A DNA stretch of 64,000 nucleotides from Pseudomonas fulva (GTDB lineage: Bacteria > Pseudomonadota > Gammaproteobacteria > Pseudomonadales > Pseudomonadaceae): contig NZ_JADNYP010000015.1 of assembly GCF_015680705.1 (NCBI RefSeq), positions 1-64,000 of the forward strand, in the 5' to 3' direction. Under the pieces are notes generated by a model. That model saw nothing but the letters and a program-made list of their open reading frames with translations, was not told where the DNA came from and searched no databases. The translations under genes and the position numbers were made by a program. Shown in pieces: positions 27,830 through 36,063 of the stretch; position 1 is the first letter of the stretch; each line of letters opens with the position of its first letter.

Positions 27830-28243
27830 TCATTGTTTCAGCTTCGCTTGCCGTCTGCGACGACCCACGGGCGCCCAATCGAGCGCCCCGACCCGCCAAA
27901 GGTAGACAAGACCTGCCAACAGAATTGCTATGAAAACGAGTGCTTCGACGAATCCGGTCCAGCCGCTTTCGCGTACCGACACGGACCATGCAAAGAGGAA
28001 GAGGGCTTCGATATCGAAGATCACGAACAGCATCGCGACCAGGTAGAATTTGGCCGACAGGCGCAGTCGGGCGCTACCGACGGGCAGCATGCCGGATTCG
28101 AACGGTTCGTTCTTGGCCCGGCCCCAGGCCTTGCTGCCGAGCAGGCTGGACAGGCCGAGCATGAAGGCGCACAGGCCGACGACACCGAGGAGGAAGATGG
28201 CGAAGCCCCAGTTGTGGGCGATCAGTCCTGCCGAATCGGACAT
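27830..28243 (-). CDS. nuoA: NADH-quinone oxidoreductase subunit A
   Basis: A 137-residue, three-helix membrane subunit, first gene of the operon. Shows E-P-F-E-S-G-M-L-P and F-D-I-E-A-L-F-L-F-A-W, conserved in NuoA/ND3. The start at 28243 follows AAGGA at good spacing; a 23-residue in-frame extension to 28312 lacks both a site and homology. Confidence 0.95.
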   Translation of the reverse strand: MSDSAGLIAHNWGFAIFLLGVVGLCAFMLGLSSLLGSKAWGRAKNEPFESGMLPVGSARLRLSAKFYLVAMLFVIFDIEALFLFAWSVSVRESGWTGFVEALVFIAILLAGLVYLWRVGALDWAPVGRRRRQAKLKQ

Positions 28244-28512
28244 GCTGTAATCCTTATACAGAGACCAGGCTCCGTAGTCTGAAATAAGTTGCGCGGCGAC
28301 AAAGTGTCGCAAAAGCAGTGACGAAATGTCGCAGCGGAATCAATGGCGCGGATTTTATGGCTAAAGCCCCCGCAAGTAAATTTGCGAAGACAAATTTATT
28401 CGTAAGATTAGGAACAAAAAATCTTCTTGACCTGCTGCAGGCCAGTAAAACCGGGCATTGCAGCCAGTTCGGTTGATAATGTTTCTTCTGCGGCGTAACG
28501 ATCGGCCCTCGC
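28244..28512. other. nuo promoter region with TGTCGC repeats
   Basis: Non-coding. A short inverted repeat GCGACA-AAG-TGTCGC lies at 28296-28310 and a further TGTCGC follows at 28326-28331, about 55-90 bases upstream of nuoA. Beyond it is AT-rich sequence (28360-28430) suited to a promoter or UP element. No regulator was recognised. Confidence 0.4.
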
Positions 28513-28531
28513 TGTAATGATAATTGATATC
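28513..28531. promoter_or_regulatory. Fur-box-like sequence
   Basis: This 19-mer agrees with the classical Fur consensus at 14 of 19 positions by my count (run TAATGATAAT, then TATC). No annotated gene starts just downstream on either strand. It could control a short untranslated RNA or be chance in AT-rich sequence. Confidence 0.4.
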
Positions 28532-28843
28532 ATTTGATGAGGCCGTTCCGGCTTTTATTGTCAGGCACGCCTGAAAGTTCATTGCTCGACCTCACTGCTT
28601 GCAAGTGCAGCTGGGACGCGTTCTAGCAGGTTCCCCTGGACCGCGTGCTGGCCTGGATCAATGTTTCGTTGGATGCGGATACGACCGCGTGCGTTCCATC
28701 CAGAGCATAGCCAGTCATTGGCAGGTCTGCCGGGTTCCAGGCCGGTACGACGCCGAGGGGTTGGCTTGGCCGCAACCACATGGAGCTTGGCGGGCAGCGA
28801 GGTGCTGTGTCGATTGCCTGAGCGCTCCTGGGCAAGGCTTGCG
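28532..28843. other. Non-coding spacer between nuo and aceA
   Basis: No convincing gene in either strand; open frames here have poor codon bias and no start sites. An sRNA downstream of the Fur-like box cannot be excluded. Confidence 0.4.
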
Positions 28844-28880
28844 CAAAAGGCCCGGTGTCCCTCAGGATCGCCCGGGCCTG
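28844..28880 (-). terminator. Terminator of aceA
   Basis: On the minus strand, GGCCCGGG pairs with CCGGGCC across a 13-15 base loop and runs into TTTTGCGC, just after the aceA stop at 28898. Confidence 0.75.
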
Positions 28881-28897
28881 CGCAGCGAATGGGTCGA

Positions 28898-30223
28898 TCA
28901 GTGGAACTGCTCTTCCTCGGTCGAGCCGGTCAGTGCCGTCACCGACGAGGCGCCACCCTGGATCACGGTGGTCATGTCGTCGAAGTAGCCGGTGCCGACT
29001 TCCTGCTGGTGCGCGACGAAGGTATAGCCCTTGCTGGCATCGGCGAATTCCTGCTCCTGCAGCTTGACATAGGCGGTCATGTCGTTGCGGGCGTAGTCAT
29101 GCGCCAGGTTGAACATGCCGTGCCACATGTTGTGGATGCCGGCCAAGGTGATGAACTGGTGCTTGTAGCCCATGGCCGAAAGCTCGCGCTGGAACTTGGC
29201 GATGGTCGCGTCGTCGAGGTTCTTCTTCCAGTTGAAGGACGGCGAGCAGTTGTATGACAGCAGTTGGTCGGGGTATTCCTTCTTGATCGCCTCGGCGAAG
29301 CGGCGAGCCTCGTCCAGATCCGGCTTGGCGGTCTCGCACCAGATCAGGTCGGCGTAAGGCGCATAGGCCAGCCCGCGGGCGATGGCCTGGTCCAGGCCGG
29401 CACGCACCTTGTAGAAGCCTTCACGGGTACGCTCGCCAACCACGAACGGCTGGTCGTAGGGATCGCAGTCGCTGGTCAGCAGGTCGGCAGCGTTGGCGTC
29501 GGTACGCGCCAGGATGATGGTCGGCACGCCGGCGACGTCCGCGGCCAGGCGGGCGGCGACCAGTTTCTGCACCGCTTCCTGGGTCGGTACCAGCACCTTG
29601 CCACCCATGTGTCCGCATTTCTTCACCGAGGCTAACTGATCTTCGAAATGCACGCCGGCAGCTCCGGCCTCGATCATGTTCTTCATCAGTTCGTAGGCGT
29701 TGAGCACGCCACCGAAACCGGCTTCGGCGTCGGCGACGATCGGCGCGAAGTAGTCGATGTAGCCGTCATCGCCAGGGTTCTTGCCGGCCTTCCACTGGAT
29801 CTGGTCGGCACGGCGGAAGGCATTGTTGATTCGCTTGACTACGGTCGGTACCGAATCGACCGGATACAGCGACTGGTCGGGGTACATGGATTCGGCCGAG
29901 TTGTTGTCGGCCGCGACCTGCCAACCGGACAGGTAGATGGCCTGGATGCCGGCCTTGACCTGCTGCACGGCCTGGCCGCCCGTCAGGGCGCCCATGCAGT
30001 TGACGAAGTCTTTCTCGGGGCGGAAGTGCGGATGGGCACCTTCGGTGACCAACTTCCAGAGCTTTTGCGCACCTTGGCGGGCCAAGGTGTGTTCCAGTTG
30101 CAGCGAGCCGCGCAGGCGGACGACATCGGCGGCGGTATAGGTACGGGTCACGCCTTTCCAGCGCGGGTTTTCCGCCCAGTCTTTCTCGAGGGCTGCAATT
30201 TGCTGTTCGCGTGTCAGTGCCAT
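28898..30223 (-). CDS. aceA: Isocitrate lyase
   Basis: A 441-residue enzyme of the glyoxylate shunt, splitting isocitrate to succinate and glyoxylate for growth on acetate or fatty acids. The catalytic-loop signature K-K-C-G-H-M-G-G-K is present, as are the Mg2+/substrate segments K-A-G-K-N-P-G-D-D-G-Y-I and S-Y-N-C-S-P-S-F-N-W-K. Length matches the proteobacterial AceA (about 430-440). Starts at 30223 with no near neighbour; a palindrome about 390 bases upstream may be its operator. Confidence 0.96.
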   Translation of the reverse strand: MALTREQQIAALEKDWAENPRWKGVTRTYTAADVVRLRGSLQLEHTLARQGAQKLWKLVTEGAHPHFRPEKDFVNCMGALTGGQAVQQVKAGIQAIYLSGWQVAADNNSAESMYPDQSLYPVDSVPTVVKRINNAFRRADQIQWKAGKNPGDDGYIDYFAPIVADAEAGFGGVLNAYELMKNMIEAGAAGVHFEDQLASVKKCGHMGGKVLVPTQEAVQKLVAARLAADVAGVPTIILARTDANAADLLTSDCDPYDQPFVVGERTREGFYKVRAGLDQAIARGLAYAPYADLIWCETAKPDLDEARRFAEAIKKEYPDQLLSYNCSPSFNWKKNLDDATIAKFQRELSAMGYKHQFITLAGIHNMWHGMFNLAHDYARNDMTAYVKLQEQEFADASKGYTFVAHQQEVGTGYFDDMTTVIQGGASSVTALTGSTEEEQFH

Positions 30224-30701
30224 GGAATCAACCTCGTCGCATCAGTCTTGGAGTTGTATGCCGGTGCTCGGCGCAGCGAATGCCTGGCAGTGTTCGGCCC
30301 GGCGAACCGCGACGGCGAGAGGAGGTGACGGCGGGGGACAATGCCGGGCGTGCAGGCAACCGGAAACCGTGCGGGTTGGCTGGCCACGCCCGCGGCTGCA
30401 TGAATCGATTGCCGTCTACTGCCCTGATGTTCTTCCGTCCGTTGGGACAACGTCCTCGTTTGCAGTCACAGCTCGATCGAACCGCCTTGTGGGCCGTATG
30501 GACACGAGGCGCTCCAGGGTAAAGGAGCGCGTCTCGCGGACCCTTGCCAGGGCCTGGATCAGCGGGAGCGAGGCCATCATGCCTGTGCGAAAAACGGCCT
30601 GTCAAACGTTTTGTAGTGGAAATTTAACGGCACTACATCTTTCGTCTAATGCGACTCGTCAGTCAGTTCGAGAGCCTTTGGTCAACCCGCTCAGCTGTGA
30701 T
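30224..30701. other. aceA upstream region
   Basis: 478 non-coding bases with no supported gene. Besides the palindrome at 30613-30638 nothing distinctive was seen; the aceA promoter must lie here. Confidence 0.5.
30613..30638. promoter_or_regulatory. Palindrome TGTAGTG-N12-CACTACA, candidate RccR/HexR-type operator
   Basis: Two perfect 7-base arms separated by 12 bases upstream of aceA. TGTAGT...ACTACA half-sites resemble those of RpiR-family regulators of central carbon metabolism in Pseudomonas (RccR, which controls aceA and glcB, and HexR). The match is from memory of the motif, not from a search. Confidence 0.5.
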
Positions 30702-31439
30702 TCACTCGATCAATTGCACTTTCACGCGCAGCGTCATGTCTTCCTGGCGCTCGGTGCCATAGGTCTGCCTGTTCGATGGCTGCCCAGCCCGGCTCCGACC
30801 GTTGAATCCCGCCACGGTGATCCATTCGTCGAGCTTGCCCGAGACTGTCGTGTCGCTGCTCTGAATGCTCACTACATCCTGATGTTCGCGGCTCATTCGA
30901 TCATTGTTCGTGGTTATTTGCAGATGAACCGTGTTGCCGCTGAGGCGTGGGACCACATAAAAGCCTTGCGTGACATTGCGGTATTCGGTATCGCTCAGCA
31001 TCCGGCCATAGGCATCGGTGCCGACCTGGATGAGGGGCACGCTGTGGCCAAGCTGTACCAGCGCCGCTCGGCCCTCGGTGGCCTGGACCTGGAGCAGGCC
31101 GCCCTCGCGGTTGTCGGTGCCATGGCGAATGAGCCGGGCCCCGCCACGGGTGTCCTGAAAGTTGCTGTCGCGGGTATCGACGCTGATCAGCAGGCGCCTG
31201 GGCTCGGTATCGAGCTGGCCAAGCAGGGCGCGCAGTTCGGCGATGCGCTCAGGGCTGGCATCGACCACCAGCTTGTTTTCGAAGGCGCTGACACTGCCCT
31301 GCTGGCCGAGCAAGGCCTGGACGGTCGGCAGCAGCTCGGCGCTGTCGCGGTGCTGCAACGGCAGGACTTCGGTGGCGGCTTCGGCCAGGCCGAGGTGGGT
31401 GACGATCATCAAGGTGGCGATAAGCGAGCGTGGCAGCAT
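30702..31439 (-). CDS. Secretin N-domain-containing exported protein
   Basis: A 245-residue protein with a signal peptide (residues 1-21, ending AEA/AT). The segment L-L-P-T-V-Q-A-L-L-G-Q-Q-G-S-V, then N-K-L-V-V-D-A-S-P-E-R-I-A-E-L, is the secretin N0/N-domain pattern found in type II/III secretins. No secretin pore domain follows; the rest is beta-rich. Such short proteins occur alone in pseudomonads with unknown roles. Monocistronic, bordered by the MITE-like element upstream. Confidence 0.72.
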   Translation of the reverse strand: MLPRSLIATLMIVTHLGLAEAATEVLPLQHRDSAELLPTVQALLGQQGSVSAFENKLVVDASPERIAELRALLGQLDTEPRRLLISVDTRDSNFQDTRGGARLIRHGTDNREGGLLQVQATEGRAALVQLGHSVPLIQVGTDAYGRMLSDTEYRNVTQGFYVVPRLSGNTVHLQITTNNDRMSREHQDVVSIQSSDTTVSGKLDEWITVAGFNGRSRAGQPSNRQTYGTERQEDMTLRVKVQLIE

Positions 31440-31458
31440 TGTCGTGGTCTCCGCACGT

Positions 31459-31604
31459 TAGGCTTTGTACGAAAAGTCGCCGAGCGGCGATCAGGCAAGG
31501 CGAAAACAGGCGAGCAGGCGGAGTTTACTGGTTGTAAATGAGCATTCCGAGCCTGTTTTCAACGTAGCCTGATCGTCGCGCAGGCACCTTTTGTACAAAG
31601 CCTA
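31459..31604. mobile_element. 146-bp MITE-like element with long terminal inverted repeats
   Basis: The left end (TAGGCTTTGTAC) is matched by the complement of the right end; with mismatches the pairing runs about 54 bases inward, including shared CGATCAGGC and GAAAACAGGC blocks. The centre is short and non-coding. Ends GGCTTTGTAC/GTACAAAGCC are flanked by TA on both sides, as expected for a TA target duplication. No transposase is encoded, so it would need one in trans. Confidence 0.75.
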
Positions 31605-31763
31605 GGTGCCCATGATGGCAAGTTCTCCTGGCCGGCGCTGACGCTTCTCCAGGCAAGGTCCTCACAGCTTGACAGGGGTGGAGCGAGGCGCACGAAGCGA
31701 CGAACCTTTGCCGGCTGGCCCTGGTCCGATTGCCAGACATGAGCAACGGAGCGTGAGGCGCGC

Positions 31764-33482
31764 ATGAAGACTTGCCTGGCAATGGTGCTGTGCCTGCTTT
31801 CGACCACGGCGCTGGCCACTTCACCTGGCCTGCGTATCGTCGACTTGCAGCGTTGCGGCGACCTGCTGGCCGATGACAGGCTGCACTGGTGCCTGCGTGC
31901 AGAGGGCCTGGGTCCAGGCCAGCCGACGCTCTGGCTAGGCGAGCGACGGGTGCCCCAAAAGGCAGCGCAACGCCATGGCGATCGAATCGAGTTCTCGCTC
32001 GATGGCGCATCGGCAACGAGCGCCGCGCTCTGGCTCGAACAGGGCGACCAGCGCAGCAATCCGGTCTGGTTGACGCGCCAGCGCAGCCATGTGCGAGCGG
32101 CTGGCGCCGATGCCGTGGCCAAGAACATGGATGGCCTGGATACCTATGTCGATCTGGTCAGCCTGCTCATCGAAGAGCGCCATGATGGCCGGGAGACCGC
32201 CAAGCGGATCGCCCGCAAATACGGCGCAGAAGTCGTCGGCGGCATCCCCCCGCTGAATGTCTACCAGCTGAAACTGCCGGTGGATGACCTGCTGCAGCGC
32301 GATGCCATGGTCCTGCGCATGGGCAGCGAAACCAGCGTGGACGCAGTGATCATCGAGGAATCGGCGCCGGAAGGTGACAGCGAGGCGTCCGGTGACTCGA
32401 GCGCGTCGCTCGAACAGGCGGTGGAATGGGCGGCCAACCGGTTCATGGACGCGCAGTACTTCTACCAACGGCGCATGAGCGCCTCGCCTATCCCCTTGGC
32501 GACCGTGCGCATGGGCATCATCGAGCGGGACGTCGACTTCGACCAGCCGGCATTCGCAGGCTATCTCGGGCCTTGCACCGCTGGCGGCTGCCTCTACGCT
32601 CGGGATGCGCGGCGATCTGGCGGACATGGCGCGCATGTGGCAGGTGTGGTCGCCGCGAGCGGTGAGGCTGGCCAGAGTGGTTTTCTCAGCGGTCTGGGCA
32701 AGGCCGGTCCCAGGTTCGAGATCATCGTCGAGCGCAACAGTGACGCGGGTATCACGGCCAACATCGCCGCGTCGGTCAACCTGGTGGAAGACGGCGTCCG
32801 GGTGCTCAACTGGAGCTGGGGCGTGCATCGGATCGGCGCGCGCGATGTACGTGACGAGGAGGTCGATTCGCTGGTGCGTTCCGGTCTGGCCATCAATGGC
32901 TACGAGGAACTGCTGGAAGAGTTCTTCCTCTGGCTGCAGCGCGAGCATCCGGATGTAGTGGTGGTCAATTCCGCGGGTAACGGCGCTTCCTGGACCAGCG
33001 CCGATGACTACCGCCTGCCGTCGTCGCTGCTCACCGATCAATTGCTGGTGGTGGGCGGGCACCAGCGCAGCGACGAAGCGGTTCCGCTCGAGCACCCCCG
33101 ACACGTCACCAAGCGCAAGAGCTCCAACGTCGATCGGCGCGTCGACATCAGCGCCGCGGCTTGCCTCAAGCCCCACGGTGGCGCCGAGATTCATTGTGGC
33201 ACGTCGTACGCCACGCCGCTGGTGAGCGCCACCGTGGCCGTCATGCTGGCGATCAATCCGCAGCTTTCACCCGCGCAGGTACGCATGCTCCTGCGGCGCA
33301 GCGCATTGAGCATGGGGCCCAGGCAGGATTTCGAGGCTGCCGATGCCGACGACCTGACCGCGCCGATCCTGCCCTCCGAGCGCGAAGGCCAGTTCGACCA
33401 TCCCGATCTTGGTCGTTCGGCGCGCCTGGACATGCGCAAGGCGCTCGAGCTGGCCATGCAAAGCCGCACGCGGGTGCGCTGA
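31764..33482 (+). CDS. Secreted S8-family (subtilisin-like) serine peptidase
   Basis: A 572-residue exported protease. Signal peptide (residues 1-18, ALA/TS), an N-terminal region of about 210 residues of unknown type, then a subtilase domain with Asp in I-I-E-R-D-V-D-F, His in G-G-H-G-A-H-V-A-G-V, oxyanion Asn in V-V-N-S-A-G-N-G and nucleophile Ser in C-G-T-S-Y-A-T-P-L-V-S-A. All catalytic residues are intact. Two cysteines in G-P-C-T-A-G-G-C may form a disulfide. The start at 31764 fits the signal peptide. Substrate unknown. Confidence 0.86.
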   Translation: MKTCLAMVLCLLSTTALATSPGLRIVDLQRCGDLLADDRLHWCLRAEGLGPGQPTLWLGERRVPQKAAQRHGDRIEFSLDGASATSAALWLEQGDQRSNPVWLTRQRSHVRAAGADAVAKNMDGLDTYVDLVSLLIEERHDGRETAKRIARKYGAEVVGGIPPLNVYQLKLPVDDLLQRDAMVLRMGSETSVDAVIIEESAPEGDSEASGDSSASLEQAVEWAANRFMDAQYFYQRRMSASPIPLATVRMGIIERDVDFDQPAFAGYLGPCTAGGCLYARDARRSGGHGAHVAGVVAASGEAGQSGFLSGLGKAGPRFEIIVERNSDAGITANIAASVNLVEDGVRVLNWSWGVHRIGARDVRDEEVDSLVRSGLAINGYEELLEEFFLWLQREHPDVVVVNSAGNGASWTSADDYRLPSSLLTDQLLVVGGHQRSDEAVPLEHPRHVTKRKSSNVDRRVDISAAACLKPHGGAEIHCGTSYATPLVSATVAVMLAINPQLSPAQVRMLLRRSALSMGPRQDFEAADADDLTAPILPSEREGQFDHPDLGRSARLDMRKALELAMQSRTRVR

Positions 33483-33534
33483 ACGTGCCTGTGGTGGCTG
33501 GAGCTGGACAAATTCCGTAACATTGCCGCTCGCT

Positions 33535-33582
33535 CGACAGGCCATGGCGCTTGCATGCACAAGCGCAACGCTCGGCCTGTCG
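33535..33582. repeat. Strong two-part stem-loop upstream of the SulP gene
   Basis: CGACAGGCC (33535-33543) pairs with GGCCTGTCG (33574-33582), enclosing a second stem GCGCTTG/CAAGCGC. No T-run follows, so it is either a non-canonical terminator of the protease gene or a structured leader of the transporter mRNA. Confidence 0.5.
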
Positions 33583-33646
33583 CGACAGGCTTGCCTGAAC
33601 AACGGGCCTCACCAGTCCGCAGTAGACCAGAAACGACAGGAACTCC

Positions 33647-35089
33647 ATGAAACCCGCCCGTATCCGTGCCGACCTTCTGGCCGGCCTTACCACCTCGTTC
33701 GCCCTGGTTCCAGAGTGCATCGCCTTCGCCCTGGTCGCCCATCTCAACCCGCTGATGGGCCTGTATGGCGCTGTCATCATCTGCACCCTGACGGCCCTGT
33801 TCGGCGGTCGTCCCGGCATGATCTCGGGCGCGGCGGGCTCCATGGCGGTGGTGATCGTTGCCTTGGTGGTCCAGCATGGCGCGCAGTACCTGCTGGCGAC
33901 GGTGATGCTCGGCGGCGTGGTGATGATCGCGTTCGGTGCGCTGCGCCTGGGCAAGCTGGTGCGGCTGGTGCCGTATCCAGTGATGCTTGGCTTCGTCAAT
34001 GGCCTGGCGATCGTCATCGCCCTGGCCCAGCTCGAACACTTCAAGCAAGGCGAGCACTGGCTGGCCGGCACGCCCCTGTACCTGATGATCGGGCTGGTGG
34101 CGCTGACCATGCTGGTGGTCTACCTGCTGTCCAGGCTGACTCGGGCAGTACCGCCAGCGCTGGTCGCCATCCTGGGTGTCGGCCTGCTGGTCTATCTGCT
34201 GGACCTGCCGACCCGCACGCTGGGCGACATGGCGCACATCGCCGGTGGTCTTCCGCGGCTGGCCTTGCCCCAGGTGCCATGGAACCTCGAAACCCTGGGA
34301 ATCATCGCGCCCTATGCAGTGCTGATGGCCATGGTCGGTCTGCTCGAGACCCTGCTCACCCTCAATCTCACCGACGAAATCACCGAAAGCCGGGGCTACC
34401 CTGATCGAGAATGCGTGGCTCTGGGCGCCGCCAACATGGTCTCGGGTCTGTGCGGTGGCATGGGTGGCTGCGCCATGATCGGTCAGACCGTGATCAATCT
34501 GAGTTCCAATGGTCGTGGGCGGCTGTCGGGCGTGGTGGCCGGGGGGATGATCCTGCTGTTCATCCTGCTGCTCTCACCGCTGATCGAGCGCATTCCGCTC
34601 GCCGCGCTGGTGGGCGTGATGTTCGTGGTGGCCCAGCAGACCTTCGCCTGGGCGTCGCTGCGCGTACTGCACAAGGTACCAGTCAGCGATGTGCTGGCGA
34701 TCATTGCCGTGACCGTGGTCACGGTGTTCACCGACCTGGCCACCGCGGTGCTGTTCGGCATCGTCATCGCGGCGATCAACTTCGCCTGGCAGCATGCCCG
34801 TGAGCTGTATGCCGACAGCCGTGTCGATGACGAGGGCGGCAAGGTCTACCAGGTGCACGGCACCTTATTCTTCGCCTCGACCACGCCGTTTCTCGATCAG
34901 TTCGACCCTGCCGGCGACCCGGCCAGGGTAACCCTGGATTGTCAGCACCTGAGTTTCGTCGATTATTCGGCGATAGCTGCGCTGAAGACCTTGCGCGAGC
35001 GCTATGCCAAGGCTGGCAAGCACCTGCGCGTGGTTCATCTGTCGGAGCGTTGCAAGAAGCTGCTCAAGCGCTCCGGCGAGCACAGCTAG
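33647..35089 (+). CDS. SulP-family anion transporter with STAS domain
   Basis: A 480-residue inner-membrane carrier of the SulP/SLC26 family. The membrane part has the N-terminal A-D-L-L-A-G-L-T-T-S-F-A-L-V-P-E-C motif, followed by 12-14 helices and G-G-M-G-G-C-A-M-I-G-Q-T; a cytoplasmic STAS domain starts near residue 395 with L-D-C-Q-H-L-S-F-V-D-Y-S-A. Substrates in this family include sulfate, bicarbonate and C4 acids; the short loops here do not settle it. AGGA precedes the start. Confidence 0.87.
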   Translation: MKPARIRADLLAGLTTSFALVPECIAFALVAHLNPLMGLYGAVIICTLTALFGGRPGMISGAAGSMAVVIVALVVQHGAQYLLATVMLGGVVMIAFGALRLGKLVRLVPYPVMLGFVNGLAIVIALAQLEHFKQGEHWLAGTPLYLMIGLVALTMLVVYLLSRLTRAVPPALVAILGVGLLVYLLDLPTRTLGDMAHIAGGLPRLALPQVPWNLETLGIIAPYAVLMAMVGLLETLLTLNLTDEITESRGYPDRECVALGAANMVSGLCGGMGGCAMIGQTVINLSSNGRGRLSGVVAGGMILLFILLLSPLIERIPLAALVGVMFVVAQQTFAWASLRVLHKVPVSDVLAIIAVTVVTVFTDLATAVLFGIVIAAINFAWQHARELYADSRVDDEGGKVYQVHGTLFFASTTPFLDQFDPAGDPARVTLDCQHLSFVDYSAIAALKTLRERYAKAGKHLRVVHLSERCKKLLKRSGEHS

Positions 35090-35155
35090 CGAGCGCGACC
35101 TGGGCGAGCTCGAAGTGGCCCGTCCGGGCGCTGGCGCCAGCGCGGACACGGTTGG

Positions 35156-35584
35156 TCAATCGAGTGGCGCCTGCAAATGCCAGCGGCCCTCGACTTCACG
35201 AGCCAGGCCACTGGCCGGCAGCAGCGCCAGCAGGCGTTCGTGCAGCGCCGGGTCGGTGAAGCCCATGAGCGTCGCCATGTCGAGTTCGCCAGTGGGCTTG
35301 AGTTCGTTCCGGGTGTAGGACAGCCAGGCCTTCTTGAGCACCTGCAATACGTCGCTGCCAGCGCTGGCGGCGAAGCGGCGATGGAGCTGCAGGCCCTGCA
35401 GGATGAACGTATGCCGGTGGCTGTAGCCGCTTTCGTCGCCGCCGTTTTCCAGGCAGCGGTGGCAGCGGCACGGGCCGTCGCCAAATACGTTGCGCAGAAA
35501 ACCGTTGAAGTCGGCGACAGGCTTGAGGGCCAGGCGCTTGTCCACTTCGAACAGGTCGGCGATCAGGGGTTGCTCGGCGCTCAC
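35156..35584 (-). CDS. Conserved hypothetical protein with CxCxxC motif
   Basis: A 142-residue cytoplasmic protein. A cluster C-R-C-H-R-C near residue 40 followed by H-R-H could bind a metal; the C-terminal half is helical with a T-L-M-G-F-T-D-P-A-L-H-E segment. Not a recognised family. Codon bias fits the genome, and a plausible start (MSAEQPLIAD) supports a real gene. Function unknown. Confidence 0.6.
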   Translation of the reverse strand: MSAEQPLIADLFEVDKRLALKPVADFNGFLRNVFGDGPCRCHRCLENGGDESGYSHRHTFILQGLQLHRRFAASAGSDVLQVLKKAWLSYTRNELKPTGELDMATLMGFTDPALHERLLALLPASGLAREVEGRWHLQAPLD

Positions 35585-35765
35585 TGGAAATCCTCGTATG
35601 GTAGGCGGGCATCGGCGCGCACCCTAGCAGATCGAGACGTGATCGGCCACGCGTGAACGGGCTCGGGCCGGGGCTGCATCGTTCGCTCGCCTATCGTCTC
35701 CAGGTACCTTACCCTAGGCGTCCCCGGGCACCCTGGGTGCCCAACCATTCGATGAGGTACACCGC

Positions 35766-36062
35766 TTGAGCCAGTTCCAGTACACCGCCACCATCACTGT
35801 CAGCGCCGAATCGCGCGGTGGCGAAGCCGAAGCCGTCGAGAACGCAGCCGTGCGCATCGGCCTGGAGGCGGTGACCGAGACTCTGAAGAAGGTGCATTTC
35901 ATCGGCACCCTGGCCGCGCCGGACGCCGCCACCCATATCTGCGTCACGCTGGAGAACGGCCTGACCTATTACGGTCCGATCGTCAACGGCCATGCCGAAC
36001 TCGAAGGTGGCTGGATCGCGTTCGAGTCCGACATGCTCACGCCGCAAGAGCTGGGCCTGTAG
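35766..36062 (+). CDS. Small hypothetical protein, TTG start
   Basis: A 98-residue acidic protein (Y-T-A-T-I-T-V-S-A-E-S-R-G-G-E-A). Begins at TTG with GAGGTAC eight bases upstream; no ATG or GTG in that frame is placed better. The regular alternation of beta and helix suggests a small alpha-beta fold. Converges with the aminotransferase gene, stops one base apart. Function unknown. Confidence 0.6.
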   Translation: MSQFQYTATITVSAESRGGEAEAVENAAVRIGLEAVTETLKKVHFIGTLAAPDAATHICVTLENGLTYYGPIVNGHAELEGGWIAFESDMLTPQELGL

Positions 36063-36063
36063 T

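Noticed and set aside
28361..28582. 73-codon minus-strand frame overlapping the Fur-like box
   Set aside because: No ribosome site, poor codon bias, spans regulatory sequence.
31935..33194. 419-codon minus-strand frame opposite the subtilase
   Set aside because: The plus-strand protease has intact catalytic residues; the antisense frame has no recognisable feature.
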